Assembly (NCBI RefSeq): GCF_900107845.1
Contig: NZ_FNRM01000001.1
Span: 491,209 to 555,208, forward strand
Source of the DNA: Alkalimonas amylolytica
GTDB lineage: Bacteria; Pseudomonadota; Gammaproteobacteria; Enterobacterales; Alteromonadaceae
DNA length: 64,000 nt
Direction: 5' to 3'
Positions within the stretch are counted from its first letter, which is position 1, and the number at the start of each line of letters is the position of its first letter. The position numbers and the translations under genes were made by a program. Below are positions 58,656 to 64,000 of this stretch, one piece after another. Below the pieces are notes generated by a model that was given only the letters and a program-made list of their open reading frames with translations, did no database searches and had not been told where the DNA came from.

Positions 58656-60062
58656 ATGGCTGCATCTGTAATGAAGATGATTGAAGAAAACGAAGTGAAA
58701 TACGTCGATTTACGTTTTACCGACACCAAAGGCAAAGAGCAGCACGTCACCGTGCCGGTTAGCCAGATTTCGGAAGATTTCTTTGAAGACGGTAAGATGT
58801 TCGACGGTTCTTCCATCATGGGCTGGAAAGGAATCAACGACTCTGACATGATCCTGATGCCAGATCCGGAAACCGCTGTGATGGATCCTTTCTTTGAAGA
58901 AAGCACCCTGAATATCCGCTGCAATGTCATCGAACCAGGCACCATGCAAGGCTATGATCGTGATCCACGATCCATCGCACTGCGCGCTGAAGAATACCTG
59001 AAATCAACCGGCATCGCCGATACCGTGCTGTTTGGTCCGGAACCAGAGTTTTTTATGTTCGACGACATTCGTTTCCACACCGATATGTCTGGATCTTTCT
59101 TTAAAATCAACGATGGCGAAGCTGCCTGGAACTCAGGTGCCGAGCTGGCTGATGGCAACAAAGGCCACCGTCCGCGGGTGAAAGGTGGTTACTTCCCACT
59201 GCCTCCTGTTGATTCATCACACGATATCCGTAGCGCCATGTGTACCGTGCTGGAAGAAATGGGGCAGGTGGTGGAAGCCCATCACCACGAGGTCGCCACG
59301 GCAGGTCAGAACGAAATTGCTACCCGTTTCAATACCCTGACTAAAAAAGCCGATGAAGTGCAAACTCTGAAGTATGTGATCCACAACGTAGCAGACATTT
59401 ATGGCAAGACCGCTACCTTTATGCCAAAACCATTGTTTGGGGATAACGGCTCTGGTATGCACTGCCACCAGTCACTGGCCAAAGACGGCGTTAACCTGTT
59501 TGCCGGCGACAAATACGCAGGCCTGTCTGAAATCGCCCTGTACTACATTGGTGGTATCATCAAGCATGCCCGCGCCATCAATGCGTTTACCAACCCATCG
59601 ACCAACTCGTACAAGCGTTTGGTGCCGCACTATGAAGCACCGGTGATGTTGGCTTACTCAGCCCGCAACCGCTCCGCTTCGATTCGTATTCCGATGGTAC
59701 CAAGTGCCAAAGCGCGTCGGATTGAGTGCCGTTTCCCGGATCCTGCAGCCAACCCTTACCTGGCCTTTGTTGCCCAGTTGATGGCTGGTTTGGATGGTAT
59801 TCAGAACAAAATCCATCCTGGCGATGCGATGGATAAAGATCTGTACGACTTGCCAGCAGAAGAAGCAGCCAATATTCCACAGGTAGCTACCTCTCTGGAT
59901 CAGGCGCTGGATGCACTGGATGCCTCACGCGAAATCTTCACCAAAGGCGGTGTGATGTCAAACGACATGATTGATGCCTACATCGCAATCAAGCGGGAAG
60001 AAGCGCGTCGGGTCAATATCGCCATTCATCCACTCGAGTTTGAACTGTACTACAGCGTCTAA
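58656..60062 (+). CDS. glnA: Glutamine synthetase (type I)
   Basis: 468-aa dodecameric enzyme making glutamine from glutamate and ammonia. Visible: '[17 protein letters not shown]' region, '[10 protein letters not shown]', '[12 protein letters not shown]', '[10 protein letters not shown]'-type ATP/glutamate motif ('[13 protein letters not shown]'), and the adenylylation loop 'DLYDLPAEE' with the target Tyr at 397, so activity is set by adenylylation (GSI-beta). Transcription is probably sigma-54/NtrC dependent. A strong terminator follows. Confidence 0.98.
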   Translation: MAASVMKMIEENEVKYVDLRFTDTKGKEQHVTVPVSQISEDFFEDGKMFDGSSIMGWKGINDSDMILMPDPETAVMDPFFEESTLNIRCNVIEPGTMQGYDRDPRSIALRAEEYLKSTGIADTVLFGPEPEFFMFDDIRFHTDMSGSFFKINDGEAAWNSGAELADGNKGHRPRVKGGYFPLPPVDSSHDIRSAMCTVLEEMGQVVEAHHHEVATAGQNEIATRFNTLTKKADEVQTLKYVIHNVADIYGKTATFMPKPLFGDNGSGMHCHQSLAKDGVNLFAGDKYAGLSEIALYYIGGIIKHARAINAFTNPSTNSYKRLVPHYEAPVMLAYSARNRSASIRIPMVPSAKARRIECRFPDPAANPYLAFVAQLMAGLDGIQNKIHPGDAMDKDLYDLPAEEAANIPQVATSLDQALDALDASREIFTKGGVMSNDMIDAYIAIKREEARRVNIAIHPLEFELYYSV

Positions 60063-60080
60063 GCACTTTCCTTTGCGTTA

Positions 60081-60105
60081 AGCCCGCCAGCCAGCGGGCT
60101 TTTTT
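60081..60105 (+). terminator. Rho-independent terminator after glnA
   Basis: The stem AGCCCGC/GCGGGCT (60081-60087 and 60094-60100) is followed by six T. It lies 19 bases after the glnA stop and should limit read-through into ntrBC, as in enterics. Confidence 0.9.
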
Positions 60106-60219
60106 CTGCCAATAGCCTGACAACAGGTCCTGCCTGCACAACAAATCTGGTCAAATGATGAAAACAGGCGTACAGTTAATGAAGAAAGGTTGACCAAATC
60201 AGCGACAGGATCCAACACT

Positions 60220-60738
60220 GTGATAACACGACTACTCACCTTTGTGGTTTTGCTTCTGCTGTGTTTCCCCATGCCTGCAGACGCCAGTGGCAAAGTCTAT
60301 GTCTGGCGTGATGCCAACGGCGTGCTGGTGTTTTCCGACAGCCCCAAACCTGGCGCTGAAGAAGTCAACCTGACCACCCGGGTCAATCTGATGGAAGCTA
60401 GCGAGCCGTTTCGGTCGCAGCAACAAGAAAAACCTATCCCATTCACCATTGAGATTACCAATCCCGAGCAAGAAGCCACTATTCGCGATAACACCGGCAC
60501 TGTGCATATCACCGGGCGAGTGCTGCCACGCTTTACCCGTGGATTCCAGGTCGCACTGAAGGTCAATGGCAACCGTTATGGCGCCCCGCAAACCAGCACG
60601 ACTTTCGTGCTACGCGATCAAGACCGCGGTGAATATCAGCTGCAAATGGAGCTTCTTGATCAAAACGGCAAGCAAATTGCACTTAGTGAGATCATCACCT
60701 TTTATTTGCACAGAGCAACGGTGATATCCCCTAGATAG
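60220..60738 (+). CDS. Exported DUF4124-domain protein
   Basis: 172-aa exported protein. A signal peptide ('LLTFVVLLLLCFPMPADA') is followed by a DUF4124 domain ('GKVYVWRDANGVLVFSDSPKPGAEEV') and a C-terminal beta-rich, Ig-like segment ('GTVHITGRVLPRFTRGFQVALKVNG' region). Start GTG at 60220 is favoured by an AGGA ribosome-binding site; an in-frame TTG at 60190 is a worse choice. A DUF4124 gene between glnA and ntrB is common in Gammaproteobacteria. Role unknown. Confidence 0.85.
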   Translation: MITRLLTFVVLLLLCFPMPADASGKVYVWRDANGVLVFSDSPKPGAEEVNLTTRVNLMEASEPFRSQQQEKPIPFTIEITNPEQEATIRDNTGTVHITGRVLPRFTRGFQVALKVNGNRYGAPQTSTTFVLRDQDRGEYQLQMELLDQNGKQIALSEIITFYLHRATVISPR

Positions 60739-60788
60739 GGCATTTGTGATGCATTTTTCAGCGGACTAACGTACACTGGCATCGCAAG

Positions 60789-60805
60789 TGCACCATAATG
60801 GTGCG
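60789..60805 (+). promoter_or_regulatory. NtrC-binding site before ntrB
   Basis: TGCACCA-TAA-TGGTGCG is an almost perfect NtrC palindrome just 12 bases upstream of the ntrB start. In E. coli NtrC bound at the equivalent glnL promoter represses ntrBC, so autorepression is likely here too. Confidence 0.88.
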
Positions 60806-60817
60806 TGAGGATTGGCC

Positions 60818-61909
60818 GTGACCGAATCAGGACAACAGTCGAGTACAACCGTTTCTTTTAAACCTGAGCAGCTCAGCGAGCTACTTAGCACCGCTGTATT
60901 GGTGCTGGACCGACAGCTGCGGATCTGTTTTTACAATGCCGCCTGCAGTCAGGTCCTGAGCATCAGCGCAAAACGGCTGAGTGGTCAGCCATTTCCTGAG
61001 CTATTCCAATACTGTGAGCTAGGGAAAGAACCTCTGCTTAGGGCCCTAGAACAACAAACCAGCTTTGCCATCAGTGATGTGCAAACCATATTGCACGATG
61101 GGCATCCGACCTTGCTGGACGTATACCTTAGCCCTTTTGAACATCAACAGCAGTGGTATTTACTGTTGGAAATTCGCCAGATTGAGCGGCAACGAAAAAT
61201 CAGCCAGGAAAATGTGCAGCAACATCAGCATCATGCAGCCCGCGAGCTGGTTCGCAATTTAGCTCATGAAATTAAAAACCCGCTTGGTGGACTGCGCGGT
61301 GCCGCCCAGTTATTGGAATCCTCGCTGTCCGACGAACAAAAAGAATACACTCAGCTCATCATTGCGCAGGCTGATCGGTTGCGTAAGCTGGTGGACCGCT
61401 TGCTAGGACCCTATCGACCACCACAGCAGCAGTTTGCTAATTTGCATCAAGTGATTGAGCGGGTGTGTCAGCTGGCCCAACTGGATAACCCGGCACAAGT
61501 CCGTTTTCAACGCGACTACGATCCAAGCATCCCGGTGTTTCGCTTTGATCCAGAGCTGATAGAGCAGGCCCTGCTCAACATTGTACGCAATGCGCAGCAA
61601 GCTCTGGATCAAGGTGGCCAAATCCTGCTGCAAAGCCGAATTTTGTATCAACACACCTTGCATGGCCAGCGGCATAAGTTAGTGGCTGCTATCAAGGTGA
61701 TCGACAATGGCCCCGGCATCCCGGCTGATATTCGCGACACTCTGTTCTATCCCATGGTCAGTGGCAAACCGGGTGGCAGTGGCCTTGGCCTTACCATAGC
61801 TCAAACCCTATTGCACCAGCACAGTGGCTGGATCGATTGCGACAGCTGGCCTGGTCATACCGAATTCACCTTGTACCTTCCCATCAGTGACACAGAGGAA
61901 ACCGCATGA
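60818..61909 (+). CDS. ntrB: Nitrogen regulation sensor kinase NtrB
   Basis: 363-aa cytosolic histidine kinase/phosphatase that controls NtrC under PII. PAS domain (about 20-125), H-box 'NLAHEIKNPLGGLRGAAQLL' with the phospho-His, and HATPase motifs 'NIVRNAQQALDQGG', 'DNGPGIP' and 'GSGLGLTIAQ'. Start GTG at 60818 has a 'gagga' ribosome-binding site 7 bases away; a TTG two codons earlier is too close to it. Overlaps ntrC by ATGA. Confidence 0.95.
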   Translation: MTESGQQSSTTVSFKPEQLSELLSTAVLVLDRQLRICFYNAACSQVLSISAKRLSGQPFPELFQYCELGKEPLLRALEQQTSFAISDVQTILHDGHPTLLDVYLSPFEHQQQWYLLLEIRQIERQRKISQENVQQHQHHAARELVRNLAHEIKNPLGGLRGAAQLLESSLSDEQKEYTQLIIAQADRLRKLVDRLLGPYRPPQQQFANLHQVIERVCQLAQLDNPAQVRFQRDYDPSIPVFRFDPELIEQALLNIVRNAQQALDQGGQILLQSRILYQHTLHGQRHKLVAAIKVIDNGPGIPADIRDTLFYPMVSGKPGGSGLGLTIAQTLLHQHSGWIDCDSWPGHTEFTLYLPISDTEETA

Positions 61910-63321
61910 ATCAGGACGTATGGATCATTGATGACGACAACTCCATTCGCTGGGTGCTGGAAAAAGCATTGCAGCGAGCTGAGATCCCCTGCGAGAGCTT
62001 TGCCAGTGCCGACTTGATGTTGCAGCGGCTTAACTACTACCAGCCAGCCGTGGTGCTCTCCGATATTCGTATGCCGGGCACCGATGGCATGGCCTTGCTG
62101 GCCCGTTTGCAACAATTAGCCCCGGAATTGCCAGTCATCATTATGACCGCCCACTCGGATCTGGACAGCGCCGTCAATGCCTTCAAACGTGGGGCCTTTG
62201 AATATTTGCCAAAACCCTTTGATATGGACGAGGCCGTAGCACTGGTAAGCCGGGCCCTGGAGCATAGCAAAGCCAGCCGGAAAAAACACAAAGTCAGCCA
62301 GCCACAGCTGCTGCCGGAAATCATCGGCGAAGCCCCGGCCATGCAGGAAGTGTTTCGCGCCATTGGCCGGCTCAGTCGTTCCAGCATTAGCGTGCTCATT
62401 AATGGCCAGTCCGGTACTGGCAAAGAGTTGGTAGCGCAAGCGCTGCACAAGCACAGCCCGCGCAGCGACCAGCCTTTTATTGCGCTCAATATGGCAGCCA
62501 TTCCAAAAGACTTGATTGAATCCGAATTGTTTGGCCATGAAAAAGGCGCCTTTACCGGTGCCGCCAATGTGCGCAAAGGCCGCTTCGAGCAAGCCGATGG
62601 CGGTACCTTGTTTCTGGATGAGATCGGCGATATGCCGCTGGATGTGCAAACCCGACTGCTACGGGTACTGGCCGACGGTCAGTTTTACCGGGTGGGTGGT
62701 CATCAGGCTATCGGTGTCGATGTACGTATTATTGCTGCCACCCACCAGAACCTGGAGCAATTGGTGGCGAAACATTTGTTCCGGGAAGATTTGTTTCACC
62801 GCCTCAATGTCATTCGGGTGCATCTGCCCAGATTAAAAGAACGGCGTGAAGATATCCCGGCATTGGCCCGGCACTTTCTGCAACAGGCCGCCCGCGAGCT
62901 GAATGTCGAGGCCAAGCAACTGAGCAGCGAAGCCGAAAAATTTCTACAGCAACTGGACTGGCCCGGCAATGTGCGCCAGCTGGAAAACACCTGTCGCTGG
63001 CTCACCGTGATGGCAAGTGGTAAGCAAGTGCTGATAGCCGATTTACCACCTGAGCTATCAGGGCCGCCATTGCAGGAGAGCGAAGTGCTTTGCAGCACAG
63101 AGAGCTCCAGCGGCTGGCAGGACAGCTTTCGGCACTGGATGCAGCAGCAATTAAAGCTTGGCCGGATGGATATCTTAAATGAAGCCAGCCAGCAATTGGA
63201 AAGCATCGCCTTGCAACAGGCGCTGCAGCACACCCATGGCCATAAACAGGAAGCGGCCCGCTTTTTAGGCTGGGGCCGCAATACGCTAACACGTAAGTTA
63301 AAAGAGCTGGATCTAAGCTAG
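61906..63321 (+). CDS. ntrC: Nitrogen regulation response regulator NtrC
   Basis: 471-aa sigma-54 activator. Receiver domain with phosphorylatable Asp53 ('VVLSDIRMPGTDG'), AAA+ domain with Walker A 'GQSGTGKELVAQALH', the sigma-54-contacting 'GAFTGA' loop and 'GGTLFLDEIGDMP', and a C-terminal Fis-type helix-turn-helix ('QEAARFLGWGRNTLTRKLKEL'). It should bind the three palindromes seen at glnA and ntrB. Confidence 0.97.
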   Translation: MNQDVWIIDDDNSIRWVLEKALQRAEIPCESFASADLMLQRLNYYQPAVVLSDIRMPGTDGMALLARLQQLAPELPVIIMTAHSDLDSAVNAFKRGAFEYLPKPFDMDEAVALVSRALEHSKASRKKHKVSQPQLLPEIIGEAPAMQEVFRAIGRLSRSSISVLINGQSGTGKELVAQALHKHSPRSDQPFIALNMAAIPKDLIESELFGHEKGAFTGAANVRKGRFEQADGGTLFLDEIGDMPLDVQTRLLRVLADGQFYRVGGHQAIGVDVRIIAATHQNLEQLVAKHLFREDLFHRLNVIRVHLPRLKERREDIPALARHFLQQAARELNVEAKQLSSEAEKFLQQLDWPGNVRQLENTCRWLTVMASGKQVLIADLPPELSGPPLQESEVLCSTESSSGWQDSFRHWMQQQLKLGRMDILNEASQQLESIALQQALQHTHGHKQEAARFLGWGRNTLTRKLKELDLS

Positions 63322-63323
63322 TT

Positions 63324-63866
63324 TTAACTGCTGGTGTGCCGCCCAGATCGCCGCTGGGTCTGGCGCTCAGACTTTGATTGCTGCCACTGTTCACGTTGCT
63401 CAGGGGTCAGCAGTTGCCACAGCTGGTGGCGAAATTCCAGCATGGCTAACTGGTGCTCAAGTTGCTGTTGCTGGCGCTGTTCCAGCAGCAAGCGCGCAGC
63501 CGTGGCATCAAAATTATCGGCCTGAACCAGTTGCTGCAGTTGTTGCCGCTGTGCACGCTGCTCAGCCCGATCGCCATGCTGTGCCCGCTGTGCCTGGCGT
63601 AATGCCTGCAGTTGCTGCGTTTGCTCATCCGAAAGAGCCAGTTGGCGATACCCATGCCCTCCAGCTCCATGGCGGTGGTATCTACTGTCTTGCCGGCTGA
63701 AGTCTTGCTTCATGCCAGCGCGCTTGGCGCTGTGCTGCCAACGCTTGCCATGGGGTTGCGGCTCTGCAGTCACGGACTCTGCCGCCAGCTCAGTGGCCAA
63801 AGTTGGTACTGCTGCCATACTGAGCGAACTGGCCATGAATAGCGAAATTAGTGTGGTTAGTTTCAT
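63324..63866 (-). CDS. Spy/CpxP-like periplasmic protein
   Basis: 180-aa exported protein with a signal peptide ending about residue 24 ('PTLATELA'). The mature part is strongly helical and Gln/Arg-rich and has two LTxxQ-type motifs, 'ALSDEQTQQL' and 'LLTPEQREQW', the hallmark of the Spy/CpxP family of ATP-independent chaperones and Cpx inhibitors. Position next to glnA-ntrBC, opposite a gene beyond the window, and the CpxR-like repeats upstream suggest cpxP. Stop is 2 bases from the ntrC stop (convergent). Confidence 0.83.
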   Translation of the reverse strand: MKLTTLISLFMASSLSMAAVPTLATELAAESVTAEPQPHGKRWQHSAKRAGMKQDFSRQDSRYHRHGAGGHGYRQLALSDEQTQQLQALRQAQRAQHGDRAEQRAQRQQLQQLVQADNFDATAARLLLEQRQQQQLEHQLAMLEFRHQLWQLLTPEQREQWQQSKSERQTQRRSGRHTSS

Positions 63867-63910
63867 GATTTGTCTCCTTTGCCTGACGATTTCAGATTAA
63901 CAGGCTGAAT

Positions 63911-63948
63911 GCAAAGCAGTGCAAAGGCAGTGTAAAGATTCAGTAAAG
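63911..63948. promoter_or_regulatory. Tandem GYAAAG repeats (CpxR-box type)
   Basis: Four repeats, GCAAAG (63911-63916), GCAAAG (63921-63926), GTAAAG (63932-63937) and GTAAAG (63943-63948), are phased at 10-11 bases, one per helical turn. The last two form GTAAA-N6-GTAAA, the CpxR consensus. They lie 45-82 bases upstream of the Spy/CpxP-like ATG and may serve a divergent gene past the window end. Confidence 0.7.
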
Positions 63949-64000
63949 GCCTGTTCGCTGTGCCGGGATGGCGTTAGACTGATACCAGTGCACTGAAGAG

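Overview
This window is a chromosome segment from a Gammaproteobacterium. Gene content and order (lptD-surA-pdxA-rsmA-apaG-apaH; rplU-rpmA-obgE opposite ispB; fldB opposite xerD-dsbC-recJ-prfB-lysS; rpmE opposite priA; ftsN-hslVU; typA opposite glnA-ntrBC) match the Alteromonadales/Chromatiaceae side of the class, such as Idiomarina, Rheinheimera or Alkalimonas relatives. Genus is inferred, not shown. I see no rRNA, tRNA, CRISPR array, transposase or prophage.

Layout. 1-6.4 kb: outer-membrane LPS assembly and housekeeping operon (lptD enters from outside the window). 6.5-13.1 kb: a chemoreceptor, two paralogous small exported DUF3718-like proteins, obgE-folA, rplU-rpmA, ispB. 13.1-22 kb: lysS, prfB (with the classical +1 programmed frameshift), recJ, dsbC, xerD, fldB, trmN6, srmB. 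22-26.1 kb: accessory stretch with a BrnT/BrnA toxin-antitoxin pair, an unrecognised membrane-anchored protein and a secreted PPC plus S51 (cyanophycinase-like) protein. 26.4-29 kb: rpmE and priA. 29.2-32.4 kb: a complete photoactive yellow protein (PYP) cassette, apoprotein, p-coumarate-activating ligase and tyrosine ammonia-lyase, sitting inside the otherwise conserved priA...ftsN-hslVU block. 32.5-38.1 kb: ftsN, hslVU, a DUF971 protein, a periplasmic binding protein and an HBM-type chemoreceptor. 38.3-46.7 kb: rraA and the histidine utilisation genes (hutG; hutI opposite hutC-hutU-hutH with a HutC-type palindrome between), interrupted by a GGDEF-EAL gene.

47.1-50.1 kb is an AT-rich island that looks like an undescribed ribosomally synthesised peptide (RiPP) locus of the graspetide (omega-ester/amide peptide) type. 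All genes are on the minus strand, in this order: a truncated, frameshifted pre-ATP-grasp domain, an exported ChaN/EreA/TIKI-like protein, a 63-aa precursor with a double-glycine leader and a 30-aa core, an intergenic rho-independent terminator, and an ATP-grasp peptide ligase. No dedicated exporter is visible. This is the most novel part of the window.

50.6-64 kb: another chemoreceptor, a membrane protein with an Mrr-like C-terminus, an SDR protein, a GNAT-thioesterase fusion, dtd, yihY, typA, then the nitrogen-regulated glnA / DUF4124 / ntrB / ntrC operon with visible sigma-54 and NtrC sites. The window ends in a Spy/CpxP-like gene whose upstream region carries four phased (G)YAAAG repeats of CpxR-box type.

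How it fits together. The core blocks are ordinary. The accessory content points to a motile, sensing bacterium that catabolises histidine, makes its own blue-light photoreceptor chromophore from tyrosine, and probably makes one modified peptide. Two MIO-type ammonia-lyases occur 13 kb apart and can be told apart by their selectivity residues (His-Leu in the PYP-linked enzyme, Ser-His in HutH).
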